From Zoogloea sp. 1C4 (GTDB lineage: Bacteria; Pseudomonadota; Gammaproteobacteria; Burkholderiales; Rhodocyclaceae): a DNA stretch of 64,000 nt. Location: contig NZ_SSXU01000009.1 in NCBI RefSeq assembly GCF_009469605.1, forward strand, positions 1 to 64,000, given 5' to 3'. The notes below the pieces were generated by a model. The model was not told where the DNA came from. It was given only the letters and a program-made list of their open reading frames with translations, and searched no databases. Positions 43,501-58,500 of this stretch are shown one piece after another. A program made the position numbers and the translations under genes. Position 1 is the stretch's first letter. Every line of letters starts with the position of its first letter.

Positions 43501-46500
43501 GGCGACACCGGCACGGCGTCCGGCGTGGTCAGCGTGACGGCCCAGGGCAACGTGACCCTCCAGGCCATCACCACCACTGGCGCCAACAACCTGCTGGGCG
43601 TGGGCAGTAACGCCGCGGCGGTGGGCATCACCGCCACCACCGGCGACGTGAACGTGGGCGCCATCACCACCTCGGGGGGCGACGCGACCCCGGAAGCCTC
43701 CAACCCCACCAACCGCAACGGCGGCAATGCCGGCAACATCATCATCGGCGCCCCCGGCACGGGCAAGAACATCTACCTGAACGGCGACCTGCTCGCCATC
43801 GGCGGCGGCTACTCCGGCGCCAGCACCCAGGGCCTGGGCGGCTACATCGAGCTGCAGACCCCGACCATCCTCACCGCCAACCGGCTGGTCTCCACCGGCG
43901 CCACGTCGGGCAACATCTACGCCCTGTCCACCATCGATTCGGACGGCACCGCGCGCAGCCTGACCCTCACCGCCGGCACCGGCGACGTGCGCCTGCGCGG
44001 CGTGGTCGGCGGTTCGGCCCCGCTGTCGAGCTTCACGGTGTCCTCGTCGGCCAACACCACCGTCGAGAAGAACCTCACCACCAACGCCGCCGGCGGCGTG
44101 ACCATCAACGCCAGCTACAACATCCATCTGGGCGACGACACCGTGGCCAACGGCAGCGGTGCGATGACCGTGGACACCCGTACCGGCAACGGCACGGTGA
44201 CCCTCAACACCATCAACACCTGGCTCGACGACGCCGTCACCTTCACCCGCGGCAGCGGCGCCATCAGCGTCGCCCAGAACCTCTACAGCAAGGCCGCCGA
44301 ACGTAACGACCTGACCTTCAACGGCACCGGCGGCGGCGCCATCTCGGTGGGCTGGGACGTGGGCGGCGGCAGCGTCGGCGGCGCCAACAGCCTCGGCGAC
44401 ATCCTGGTCAGCACCGGCACCGACCTGAGCCTCAACCGCAACGTCTCGGCCAAGAGCCTGGTGGCGGTGAACAGCACCGGCCGCCTGCTCATCAATGGCA
44501 GCAACATCTACGCCCAGTATTACGACGGCGCCTCCGGCCTGCAGCTGCAGACCACCGGCAGCGCCAACAACGTGGCCGGCGACGAGAACGTCACCGTCTA
44601 TGGCTCGGTCACCAGCACCGCCAGCGGCGCACCGATCAGCATCGCGGCCCCCAACGGCACGCTCACGCTCGCCAACTACGCCGACCTCACCACCGCCGCC
44701 GGCGCGATCACCCTCAGCGCCTCGGGCAACATCTCCAACGGCTACGACACCGACCTCACCAGCACCGGCGGCGCCATCACGGTCAGCTCCAGCGCCGGCG
44801 CGCTCAACCTCACCGGCGACTACCTGGACATCACCACCACCAGCGGGCAGGTGAACCTCTCGGGCGTCGGCGTGACCTTCGGCAACACCGGCGCCGCCGG
44901 CATGGCCTCCACCGTGAACGCCGGCAGCGGCAAGATCCGCGTCAATGGCGGCGGCGGGCGCATCCAGTCGTACGGCACCCTCACCAGCACCGACGCCGAC
45001 ACCGCCGGCACCTCGGCGATCCTGCTGCAGAACGCCTACGTGGCCACCGCCAGCAGCGGGGCAGTGGTGATCCGGGCGGCCACCGCCACCGGCGGCACCC
45101 TCGAGATCGGCCAGCTCTCGGGTGGTTCGGCGGCCAGCAACGCCGACGTGCGTGGCGACGTGCTCCAGTACGACTCCGGCGCCAGCTACAGCGACACCAT
45201 CAACATCAAGACCCTGAAGGTGGCGTCCACCACCACCATCAATGTCGGCGACAACTCCAACATCATCGACGAGCTGGGCGGCGTGACCCTCGGCGGCGCC
45301 CTGACCATCCAGGCCAAGGGCCGCGTCACCGGCATGGCCCTCACCGGCGACGTCACCGCCACCGGGGTGGACATCCGCACGGGTGTGGGCGCCCTGGCCG
45401 TCGGCACCCGCAACATCACCGCCACCACCGGCAATGTGGTGCTGCGCGGCCGCGGCATCACCCAGTCGGCGGGCTCCACCATCTCGTCCACCTCCGGCAC
45501 GGTCACGCTGTACGGCAGCGACTACGCCACCAACACCCTCGGGGATGTCACCCTCGCGGGCACCGTCAATGCGGGCAGCAACTCGAGCGCCGCGGTGACC
45601 ATCGACGACACCGCCGCCGTGCAGCTGGGCGACATCACGGCCGGCGTCGCCGGCAACCGCGGCGGCCTGGTGCTCGGCAGCAACACCTACCAGAGCCTCA
45701 ACGGCAGTGGCGGCCACTGGCTGTACGCGAATGGCGCCGTGAGCCAGGCGGCCAACACCGCGGTCAAGGTGGGCGTCATCCAGGCCTTCCAGCTGGGCGG
45801 CCCGCTGAACCTCAGCAACGTGACCAACGAGATCGGCCAGGTCGGCTATGTGCGCCGCGGCGGCGCGATCACCCTTTACGACAAGGATGCCGAGGGCAAC
45901 GGGCTCCTGCTGACCAACATCTACGACGGCAGCTACGACACCCTGCTCACCGCAACCACCGAGGGCGCCATGACGCTGTCGGGCACCAACCGGGGCAAGG
46001 GCATGGTGCTGACCGCCGGTGCCGGTGGCTTCAGCGCCTCGGGCTCCATCGAAGGCCATCACGGCGGTGCCGGCAAGATCACCATCACCACCACCGGCGG
46101 CGCCAACCTGACCAGCGGCACGATGTACGCCAAGGGCATCGAGATCTATTCCGGCGCTGCCGGAATCATCAACTCCGTCGATCTGCAGGCCCACCACGGC
46201 GGCGGCGGCGACCTGATCCTCGACGCTGGCGGCGGCAACGTCACCCTCAACAACCGGCTCTATATCATCGGTTCGGGTAACGACATCTTCATCCAGAACG
46301 CCAACAACGTTCAGCTCCATAACATCGAGCTGCGCAGCGGCAGCAAGGTGGTGCTCGGTGGCGTCGGCACTGGCGTGGGCGGAGCAGACGTGCCGCTCAC
46401 CGGCAACGTCACCCAGGTCGGTCGCATCTACTCCGAGTCCGACACTACCGACGTGATCGGTGCGGTGGCTGGCTCGGTGAATATGAACTCGAGCAACCAG

Positions 46501-49500
46501 TTCTACCGGCTCGGCTACTTCGCCACCGGCGGCAACTTCAACCTTTACAACCAGGATCGCAACCTCACGGTGGTCGGCGCCGTGTCGTCGGCCAGCGGCA
46601 ACGTCAGCATTTCCAACGGCAACTACGGCATCACCCTCACCAGCACCGGCAGCCTCTCCGCCAATGCTGCCACCAAGTCGGTCAGCGTGGGCGGCTACGG
46701 CGGCAACACCAACGGCTGGGTCAACATTCAGGGCGCCATCAGCGCCGGCACGGGCGGCATCGCCCTCACCGGCGGCGGCTCCATCACCAACAACAGCACC
46801 GGCACCCTCACCACCTACGGCATCTCCGCCGGTGAATACGCCAGCGGCGGCGGCAACATCGCCCTCACCGGCCGCGGCATCATCCAGGCCTCCCGCAGCA
46901 TCAACGCCACCGGCGGCAGCGTCGGCACCGGCCCGTCCACCGGCACCAGCGGCGGCACCATCACCCTCACCGGCCACGACGGCACCGCCTCCGGCGACAT
47001 CGTGCTGAGCGGCACGGTGCAGACCGCCAGCGCCAGCGCCAGCGCCGTCACCATCCGCGGCACCAGCGCCCTGGCCCTGCCAAACATCAGCGCCCCCAAC
47101 GGCGGCCTGGTGCTCGGCGACAGCACCCCGACCATCGGCGCCATCACCGGCGCGATCACCCAGAGCGCCACCACCTCGGTGGATATCAAGACCCTCAACG
47201 TCACCGGCGGCAGCTCGGCGGTGCTCGCCAACACCGGCAACAAGATCTTCCAGCTGGGGGCGATCTCGGTGGGCGACAACGCCGCCGTCCAGTACGACTT
47301 CGACGCCTACGATTCCACCTCCGGCCTCTCGCTGACCCAGAGCATCACCAGCGCCGGCGGCCTGCGCCTGCGCACCGCCACCGGCGACGGCGCCAGCGGC
47401 GCCCTGGCCATCGGCGTGCGCAGCATCACCGCCCACGGCGACGTGTTCCTGGGCGGCGACAGCGTGACCCAGTCCCTCGGCTCCGTCATCGATGCCGACA
47501 GCGGCAGCATCCGCGTCGATGGCGGCAGCAACGCCTTCAACATCAGCCTGCTCGGCACAACCCAGACTGCCAGCACCGCCGGCACCGCCATCGAGATCGT
47601 CGGCGCCACCAACGCCACCCTCAACGTGGTGTCGGCCACCGCCGGCACCGTGACCCTCGGCGTCAGCGGCAAGGAAGTCACCGGTACCGTCGCCCAGGTC
47701 GCCGACACCGGCACCCTGTCGGCCGCCACCCTGGCTGGCAAGGCCGGCGTGGTCACCCTCAACAAGACCTACCTGGACAACCTCGGCAGCTTCATCACCA
47801 CCGGCGCGCTCACCCTGAAGGATCTGGGCGGCGCCGGCACCGCCGGCCTCAAGCTCACCGGTGACGTGGTGGCCGGCGCGGCCTCCAGCATCGAGACCAC
47901 CGACGGCGTGCTCGACCTCGACACCCACAGCGTCGACGCCACCGGTGTCGACATGGTGCTGAAGGGCATCGCGGTGTCCCAGACCACCGGCTCGTCGATC
48001 AAGTCCACCACCGCCTCGATCTTCGGCAACACCGGCAACATCACCCTCGACAGCGCCCTCAACGACTTCACCGGCCAGGTCACCGTCACCTCCACCGGCA
48101 GCCAGGTGTCGATCCGCGACGCCAACCAGCTCAGCATGAACGCCCTCACCGGCAAGCTGGCCCAGAGCACCTCGATCACCGCCATCGCCGGCACCCAGCT
48201 CGTGCTGGCCACCGAAAACCTCACCACCACCACCGGCAACATCGAGTTCCGCTCCCTCGACGGCAACCTGACCACCCCGGGCACCCTCACCACCGGCTCG
48301 GGCAGCGTCTCGCTGTACGCCACCACCTCGACCCCGGCGGTTGCCACCAACGGCAACGTGCAGGTCAACCAGACCATCACCACCGGCAGCGGAAGCGTGA
48401 ATGTGGTCGCCCAGAAGGAGGTCAACCTCTCCAAGAGCGTGATCTCCACCAGCGGCAACCTGCTGCTCAGTGGCGACACCATCACCCACTCCACCGGCTC
48501 GGCCGGCGCCCCGCTGATGCTCCAGACCGGCGGCGCGGGCACCATCGACGTCACCGCCTCCGGCACCGGCGGCTTCGTGATGGGCCAGTACTACAGCTAC
48601 CAGGCGGGCACCGGCACCATCTCCATCACCTCCGGCTCCACCGCGGATCTGGCCAACATCAGCTCCAGCGGCGCGGTCACGGTGGATGCCGTCGGCCTCG
48701 TCCAGCAGGTCGGGGCGGGCGCCACCCTCGCGTCGGATTCCCTTGCCGTCACCACCGCCAACAACGGCAGCATCACCCTCACCAACGCCACCAACGACGT
48801 GGCCAAACTGAGCCTCCGCAGCCGCAACGCCGGCGGCGCGGCGGCTGGCAGCGGCACCATCACCTACAACGACGCCAACGGCTTCGCGGTGCGCCAGATC
48901 GAAACCACCGGCGCCGCCACGCTCACCGCCCACGGGGCGATCTCCACCGACTCGAGCGGCTTCCCCGGCACCGTCGTGGCCGACACCCTGACGGTGAAGT
49001 CCCTCAGCAACAGCGGCGCCGACATCATCCTCAACGCCGCCGGCAACGACGTGAACAGCCTCACCGTCAAGGTGCGCGACGCCGCCGACGCGGCCATCGC
49101 CGGCAGCACGTCCACCCCCAGCGGCACCATACGCTTCACCGACGCCGACGGCTTCTCGGTGACCAGCGTCGAAACCCTGGGCAGCACCGTCCTCAACTCT
49201 GCCGGCCCGGTCACCCAGACCGGCGCCATCCTGTCGGCCAAGCTCGGCCTGCAGGGCAGCGGCAGCTACACCCTCAACGCCGCCAACACCGGCGTGCCCC
49301 TCAACGAGGTGAGCACCTTCGCCTCCGACGCCACCGGCGCGGTCAACCTGTCCAGCAAGCTCGCGCTGACCATCGGCTCCGTCAATCCGACCGGCATCAC
49401 CACCGGCGGCGCGTCCATCAGCCTGTCGGCCCCGGGCATCGACTCGGCCGGCCAGACCATCGACACCCGCAGCGCCACCCCGGGCACCGCCGGCGGTTCG

Positions 49501-52500
49501 GTGAGCCTCACCACCACCGCCACTGGCAGCACCGGCAACCTGCGCACCGGCAACATCATCACCTCGGGTTCCGATGCCGACATTGGCCTCGGCGGCGCCG
49601 GCGGCGATGCCGGCAACATCACCCTCACCACTGCCGGTGACACCCTCACCGTGGCGGGCGCCATCACCGCCCGCGGCGGAGCCGGCGATGGCGCCGGTGC
49701 CAACGGCAACGGCGGCACCGTGCGCCTCAACGCCGCGGCCGGCGCAGTCAGCCAGGCCGACGGCAGCAACGAGATCAACGCCGGCAAGTTGCTGGTGAAC
49801 GCCGCCAAGGCCTCCAGCCTGCTCGACACCACCAACGCCGTCGATCTGGTTGCGGCCAAGATCACCGGCGTCGGTGAAGGCTTCACCTACCGCAGCGGCG
49901 CCGATTACGCCGTCGGCGGCGGCGACGGTGTCGTCACCGGCATCAGCACCCAGGGCGGCGCCATCGACCTGGGCAGCAGCCCGGTGGCCGTCACCGTCAG
50001 CGAAGCCATCACCACCCGCGGCGGCAGCTTCAGCGCCACCGGCGTGGGCAGCTTCGATTCGTCCTCGGTCGCCATCTCCACCCTCGGCGACATCACCTAC
50101 GCCGCCGGCGCCTACCAGAACGGCGGGGCGATCAACGTCGCCACCACCGCCAGCGGCGGCAACGTGCACACCGGCACCCTGGTCACCAGCGGCAGCGCCG
50201 GCGCCAGCGGCGCTTCGGCGGGCAGCGTCACCCTCAACGCCGACGGCGTGCTCACCACCTCCACCATCACCGCGCTGGGCCAGGGCACCGGCACCGGCAC
50301 CGGCGGCGCGGTGGATCTCACCGGCGGCAGCGGCGTGCATCTGGCCGGCTCCATCGACACCAGCGGTGGCGTGGCCGCCACCGCGGCGGCCGGCGGCAAC
50401 ATCAGCGTCACCGGCCCGGCCCAGGTCAGCGGCGGCGACCGGGTGCTCAGCACCGGCGCCGGCAGCGGCAACGTGGTCTTCAACGGTAGCCTCGACGCCG
50501 ACGGCACGCCGCGCGGCCTCACCGTATCGGTGGGCACCGGCAACGCCACCTTCAGCAGCACGGTCGGCGGCACCAGCCCCCTCGGCGCGCTGGTGGTCAA
50601 CAGCGCCGGCACCACCCGCTTCGACGCAGCGGTGAGCGCCGCCAGCGTCACCACCGACGAGCCGGGCACCACGCTGCTTAACGGCAACGTCACCACCAGC
50701 GGCGCGCAGGTCTATCACGACATCGTCGAAGTCCGCTCGGGCATCACCCTCGGCACCACCAACGGCGCCGTCACCTTCGACAAGACGGTGGATTCCGAGA
50801 CTGGCGAGACCAACGCCCTCACCGTGAGTACCGGCAGCGGCAACGTCACCTTCACCGATGTGGTCGGCAGCACCACCACCCTCGGCGCGGTGACGGTCAA
50901 CAGCACCGGCACCACCAAGTTCAACGCCGCGGTGACTGCCGCCAGCGTTGCCACCAACGCCGGCGGCACCACCCAGATCAACGGCAACATCACCACCACC
51001 GGCACCCAGACCTACAACGACGCGGTCGAGCTGCAGGCCCCGCTCACCCTGGCCACCACCGACAGCGCCGTCACCTTCGGCGGCAGCGTAGATTCCCAGG
51101 TCACCGGCGGCGTGGGCGAAGCCAACCCGCTCACCGTCAATGCCGGCACCGGCGACGTGAGCTTCATGGGCGTGGTCGGCGGCGCCGTGAAGGGCGCGCC
51201 GGGCGCGATCGTGGTGAACAGCGGTGGCACCACCCTGTTCAACGCGGCGGTCACGGCGGCCAGCGTCACCACCGACGCCCCGGGCAAGACCCAGCTCGGC
51301 GGCAACATCACCACCACCGGCGCCCAGCACTTCCAGGACGATGTGGAAGTGCTCACCGCCGTCAGCCTTGCTACCACCAACAGCGCGGTCAGCTTCGACA
51401 AGGCCGTCGATTCCGCCGCCGGCCAGACGGCGGCCCTCACCGTGGGCAGCGGCAGCGCCGACGTCACCTTCAGCGGCCTGGTCGGCGGCACCACCGCCCT
51501 CGGCGCCCTGGCGGTGGATAGCACCGGCACCACCCTGTTCGCCGACGCGGTGCGCGCGGCCAGCGTCACCACCAACGCCGGCGGCACCACCCGCCTCGGC
51601 GGCAACGTGACCACCGGCGGCGCCCAGACCTACAACGACGCGGTCGAGCTCCTCACCGGCGTCACCGTCACCACCACCAACAGCGCGGTCAGCTTCGGCG
51701 GCACGCTGAACTCCGAAGCCGGCGAGGGCAACAACCTCACCGTCGTCGCCGGCAGCGGCGACGTGAGCTTCACCGGCGCGGTGGGCGGCGCGGCCAGCGG
51801 CCGCCTCGGCACCCTCACCGTCACCAGCGCCCACGACGTGACCGCCAACGCGATCAGCGCCGGCGCGCTCGTCCAGACCGCTGGCAGCGGCACCACCACC
51901 CTGAACGGCGCCGTCGATACCGACACCGCCGCCGGGGTCAGCCTCGCCGGCACCCACCTCGCGGTGAACGCCGGCATCACCACCACCAACGGTGGCGGCG
52001 TCACCCTCAATCAAAGTGGTACCACGGCGCTGTCGGCGTCCGGCGACATCAACGCCGACGGGGCCGTCCACATCACCGCCGGTGGCGGCATCAGCACCGC
52101 GGGCGACATCACCACCAACGGCGCCGATGTCACCTTCGCGTCCGCCGCCACCCTGACCGGCCCGGTCAGCATCAACACCGGCGGCGGCACCAGCACCATC
52201 CAGTTCGCCAGCACGGTCGATAGCGACGCCGCCGGCACCCCGCGCACCCTGCGCCTCGCCACCGGCAGCGGCGGCCTCAACTTTGTTGCCGCGCTGGGTG
52301 GCACCCACGCCCTCGACGAGCTGCGCCTCGAGTCGGCCGGCGTCATCACCCAGAGCGGTGCCGCGCCGATCAAGGCCGCCAAGCTGGCCATCAAGTCGGC
52401 CGGCAACGTCACCCTCGCCAACACCGGCAACGACGTGGATGTGCTCGCCGCGCTGCTCTCTGGCGGCGCCAGCCTGGCCTTCGTGGATCAGGACGGCGTC

Positions 52501-55500
52501 GAGGTCGGCACCGTCGACACCGCCGCGCTGCAGATCGTCGGCATCACCAACACCGCCGGCAGCTCCAGCGTCAGCCTGACCCTCGGCGGCCCGCTGACCC
52601 AGGCCGTCGGCGCCCCGATCCTGATCGGTGGCAACCTGACCCTCGACACCTCCGCCTACGAAGCCGCCGACGTTGCCGTCAAGAACGTCCACGCCGCCGG
52701 CACCGTGCTCGACGACTCCCTGATCGCCGGCGCCTTCACCCTCGACAGCACCGGCGCCGTCACCCAGAAGGCCGGCACCCCGCCGGCCGAGGACGCCTTC
52801 CTGCAGGTGGGCGGCAGCTTCGATCTGGTCGGCGCGGGTCAGTTCAGCTCCGGCAACTCGTCGAAGAACCTCATCGGCGGTGGCTCGGCAGCCGTGTCGG
52901 GCAACGAGATCCGCCTGTTCGGCGTGATCACCCTCAGCATGAGCGGCACCACCCTGCAGGCCTCGGCCTTCAACGGGGTGACCACCTCCACCGCCAGCGT
53001 CGCCGGCGCCAAGCTCGCCAGCGGCCTGCAGGTGGTGTCGGACGCCGGTGGCAAGACCATCTCGGCGGTCGCCAGCGGCAACGCCATCGTGCTTAACGAC
53101 AGCAACAACATCGGCGGCCTGCTGAAGATCACCACCAAGGGCACCTTCAGCGACTCCGGCTCGTCGGGCATCACCGGCATCAACCAGTCCGGCGCGCTGG
53201 ATCTGGGCGCGATCAGCCTGATCGTCCAGCAGAGCGCCGCCAACGCCGGCTCCGCCGTGAGCGGCGCCGGTGCCCTCAACCTGGGCAACGCCGGCAACCA
53301 GTTCAGCGGCCACGTAGCCGCCACCGCGGTGGGCATGAACGCCACCCTCAACGCCAGCGGCGATCTGGCCCTTGGTTCGGTGACCGCCGCCAACCTGGCG
53401 GTGGGCAGCACCGGCAACCTCACCCAGGCTGCCAACACCGCGGTCCGCGTGGGCACGCTGGCGATCACCGGCGCCCAGTCGGTCACCCTCGACAACGCCA
53501 ACCGCATCGGCACCGTGGCGGCCAGCAGCGTCTCCGGCGCGCTGTCCCTCGCCAACGCCCAGACCCTGGCGGTGGGCACCGCCGGCGGCATCGACGGCAT
53601 CACTGCCAGCGGTCCGGTCACCCTGCGCACCACCAGCGGCGACATCGTGCTCGACAAGGGCATCACCGTGAGCGGCGCGTCCGACATCACCCTGGCCTCG
53701 GCCGCCAACTTCACCAACCACGCCGGCGCCGCCGCGCTGACGGTGGATACCGGCCACTGGCAGGTGTGGTCCACCGACCCGGCCGCCGACACCCTCGGCG
53801 GCCTCGCGCCGGACTTCAAGCAGTACGACGCCACCTACGGCACCACCAGCGTGCTGGGCACCGGCAATGGCCTGCTCTACACCCTGGCGCCGGAGCTCTC
53901 CGTGGCCCTCACCGGCAGCGTCGAGCGGGTCTATGACTCCACCGTTACCGCCACGCTCGTCCAGGGCAACTACAACGTCACCGCCGGCCTGCTGGCGGGC
54001 GACGCGGTGGTCTTTGGCACCGCCGGCACTTTCGACGACAAGAACGTCGGTAACGCCAAGAAGGTCTCGGTCAGCCCGGTGATCGATTCGGCCAGCGCCG
54101 GCAGCATCGTGGTGTATGGCTACAAGCTCGCCAGTGGCTCCACTGCGATCGACGCCAACATCGGCAAGATCACCAAGGCCACCCTCAGCGCCGTCACCGG
54201 CATCACCGCCAGCGACAAGACCTACGACGGCAACGACAGCGCCACCCTCGCCACCGGATCGGCCGGCTTTACCGGCAAGTACGCCGGCGACGTGCTGGCG
54301 GTCGATACCGCCACCGGCAACTTCGCAAGCAAGAACGCCAGCGCCACCTCGGGCACGGTGAACATCACCGGCATCACCCTCACGGGCACTGACGCCGGCA
54401 ACTACGCCCTGGCCGACACCACCGCCAGCACCACCGCCACCATCAACCCGTTTGCCGTCAGCCTCACCGGCAGCCGCGTATATGACGGCACCACCGTGGT
54501 GGGCACGGGCGACCTGACCCTCGGCACCCTGGTGGGCAGCGAGACGCTCGCCCTCTCCGGCTCGGGCAGCGTGGCGACCCGCCACGTGGGCACCGGCAAG
54601 ACGGTGGATGTGAGCGGCCTTTCCCTGGTGGGCGACGGCACCGCCGGCGCCGGCCTCGCCAGCAACTACACCTTCGTGGGCGGCAGCCAGACGGTGGACG
54701 TGACGAAGGCCAACCTGTCGGTGACCACCTCCGACGTGACCAAGACCTACGACGGCAGCCTCAGCGCAGCCGGCACGGCGGTGGTCGCGGCGGGCGGCAC
54801 CCAGCTCTTCGGCGCCGACAACCTGTCGGGCGGCACCTTCGCCTTCACCAACGCCAACGCCGGCACCAGCAAGACGGTGAACACCAGCGCGGTGACGGTG
54901 AATGATGGCAACAGCGGCGGCAACTACACCGTCAGCTATGTGGCCAACACCACCAGCACCATCGACAAGGCGGCGATCACCGTCAGCACCAGCGACGTCA
55001 CCAAGACCTACGACGGCACGCTGACTGCGGCGGGCACCGCGGTGGTCACCGCCGGCACGCTCTACACCAACGCCAGCAACGGCGGCGCGCTGGACAACCT
55101 CTCGGGTGGCAGCTTCGCCTTCACCGACGCCAACGCGGGCACCGGCAACAAGACGGTCACCGTGGGCGGCGTGACGGTGAATGACGGCGCCAGCGGCGGC
55201 AACTACATCGTCACCTACGCCAGCAACACCACCAGCACCATCAACCCCTACGCGGTCAGCCTCACCGGCAGCCGCGTGTACGACGGCACCACCGTGGTGA
55301 ACACGGGCGACCTGACCCTCGGCACCCTGGTCGGCAGCGAGACGCTCGCCCTCTCCGGCACCGGCAGCGTGGCGACCCGCCACGTGGGCACCGGCAAGAC
55401 GGTGGACGTGAGCGGCCTCAGCCTGGTGGGCGACGGCACCGCCGGCGCCGGCCTCGCCAGCAACTACACCTTCGTGGGCGGCAGCCAGACGGTGGACGTG

Positions 55501-58500
55501 ACGAAGGCAAACCTGTCGGTGACCACCTCGGATGTGACCAAGACCTACGACGGCAGCCTCAGCGCAGCCGGCACGGCGGTGGTCGCGGCGGGCGGCACCC
55601 AGCTCTTCGGCGCCGACAACCTGTCGGGTGGCACCTTCGCCTTCACCAACGCCAACGCCGGCACCAGCAAGACGGTGAACACCAGCGCGGTGACGGTGAA
55701 CGATGGCAACAGCGGCGGCAACTACACCGTCAGCTACGTGGCCAACACCACCAGCACCATCGACAAGGCGGCGATCACCGTCAGCACCAGCAACGTCACC
55801 AAGACCTACGACGGCACGCTGACTGCGGCGGGCACCGCGGTGGTCACCGCCGGCACGCTCTACACCAACGCCAGCAACGGCGGCGCGCTGGACAACCTCT
55901 CGGGTGGCAGCTTCGCCTTCACCGACGCCAACGCGGGCACCGGCAACAAGACGGTCACCGTGGGCGGCGTGACGGTGAATGACGGCGCCAGCGGCGGCAA
56001 CTACACCGTCACCTACGCCAGCAACACCACCAGCACCATCAACCCCTACGCGGTCAGCCTCACCGGCAGCCGCGTATACGACGGCACCACCGTGGTGGGC
56101 ACGGGCGACCTGACCCTCGGCACCCTGGTCGGCAGCGAAACCCTCACCCTGTCGGGCGCCGGCAGCGTGGCGACCCGCCACGTGGGCACCGGCAAGACGG
56201 TGGACGTGAGCGGCCTTTCCCTGGTGGGTGACGGCACCGCCGGCGCCGGCCTCGCCAGCAACTACACCTTCGTGGGCGGCAGCCAGACGGTGGACGTGAC
56301 GAAGGCCAACCTGTCGGTGACCACCTCCGACGTGACCAAGACCTACGACGGCAGCCTCAGCGCAGCCGGCACGGCGGTGGTCGCGGCGGGCGGCACCCAG
56401 CTCTTCGGCGCCGACAACCTGTCGGGCGGCACCTTCGCCTTCACCAACGCCAACGCCGGCACCAGCAAGACGGTGAACACCAGCGCGGTGACGGTGAACG
56501 ATGGCAACAGCGGCGGCAACTACACCGTCAGCTACGTGGCCAACAGCACCAGCACCATCGACAAGGCCGCGATCACCGTCAGCACCAGCGACGTCACCAA
56601 GACCTACGACGGCACCCTGAGCGCCGCCGGTACGGCCGTGGTCACCGCCGGCACGCTCTACACCAACGCCAGCAACGGCGGCGCGCTGGACAACCTCTCG
56701 GGCGGCAGCTTCGCCTTCACCGACGCCAACGCGGGCACCGGCAACAAGACGGTCACCGTGGGCGGCGTGACGGTGAATGACGGCGCCAGCGGCGGCAACT
56801 ACACCGTCACCTACGCCAGCAATACCGCCAGCACCATCGACAAGGCTGCGATCACCGTCGGCACCAGCGACGTGACCAAGGCCTACGACGGCGGGCTGTC
56901 GGCCAATGGCACCCCGGTCGTGCTGTCCGGCACGCTCTACACCAACGCCAGCAACGGTGGCGCGCTCGACAGCCTCTCCGGCGGCACCTACGCCTTCACC
57001 GACAAGAACGCCGGCAGCGGCAAGACGGTGACGGTGGGCGGCGTGACGGTGAATGACGGCGCCAGCGGCGGCAACTACGCCGTCACCTACGCCAGCAACA
57101 CCACCAGCACCATCGACAAGGCCCAGCTGACGGTAGTGGCCGACGTGGCCGACCGGACCTACGACGGCACCCTCAACGCCACCCTCAACGGCATGAGCCT
57201 CGTCGGCCTGGTGGGCAGCGAGACGGTGATCCCGGTTTCGGCCGGCACCACCCGCTTCGCCGACAAGAACGCCGGCACCGGCAAGACCGTGACCATCACC
57301 GGCATCGGCCTGCTGGACGGCCTTAATGGCGGCGTCGCCACCAACTACCAGGTGGCCTCCACGGCCACCGGCACGGCCAGCATCGTCAGGGCCAACGTGA
57401 ATGTGGTCGGCGTGGTGGCCATGGACAAGGTGTACGACGGCACCACCACCGCCACCATCAACACCAGCGTGGCGGGCCTCACCGGCGTGATCGGCGCCGA
57501 CGACGTGAGCATCGGCACCATCACCGGCAGCTTCGACACCAAGAACGTGGGTGCCAACAAGCTGGTGAACGGCAGCGCCTTCGTGCTGTCGGGTGCGGAT
57601 GGCGGCAACTACAACCTGATCCAGCCCACCGGCATGCACGCCAGCATCACCCCGCGCGCCCTGACGGTGTCCGCCACCGGCGTCGACAAGGTGTACGACG
57701 GCACCACCACGGCCACCGTCAGCCTGGCGGACAACCGGGTGAACGGCGACGTGCTGACCCTCGGCTACACCGCCAACTTCCTCGACAAGAACGTCGGCCT
57801 CAACAAGTACGTGGGGGTTTCCGGCATCAGCCTGTCGGGCACCGACGCCGGCAACTACACCGCCAACACCACCACCGCCGCCTTCGCCAACATCAGCAAG
57901 GCCACGCTGAACGTGTCGGCCGCCGGCATCAACAAGGCCTACGACGGCAACACCACCGCCAGCGTCACCCTGTCCGACAACCGGGCGAGCGGCGACAGCC
58001 TCGCGGTCAGCTACACCGGCGCCGCCTTCAGCGACGCCAACGGCGGCCTGGGCAAGACGGTGACGGTCAATGGCATCAGCGTGAGCGGCGCTGACATCGG
58101 CAACTACACCTTCAACACCACCGCCATCACCACCGCCGACATCCTCGGCCGCCTGCTGACCATCTCCGGCGTGCAGGCCCTGGGCAAGGTGTATGACGGC
58201 ACCACCGCGGCGGTGCTCGGCACTGGCGGCGCCGTGCTGTCCGGCCTGCTGGACGGTGACGTGGTGAGCGTGGGCCTCGGCAGCGGCGTGTTCGCCGACA
58301 AGAACGCCGGCACCGGCAAGGCGGTCACCGTCACCGGCATCGCGCTCTCGGGCGCCAACGCGGGCTCCTACACGCTGCAGCTGCCGGTCGGCCTCACCGC
58401 CGACATCACCCCGGCCAGCCTGACGGCGGTCACCGGCATCACCGCCGCCAGCAAGGTGTACGACGGCAACGTGGCGGCCGCCCTCAACACCGGCGCGGCG

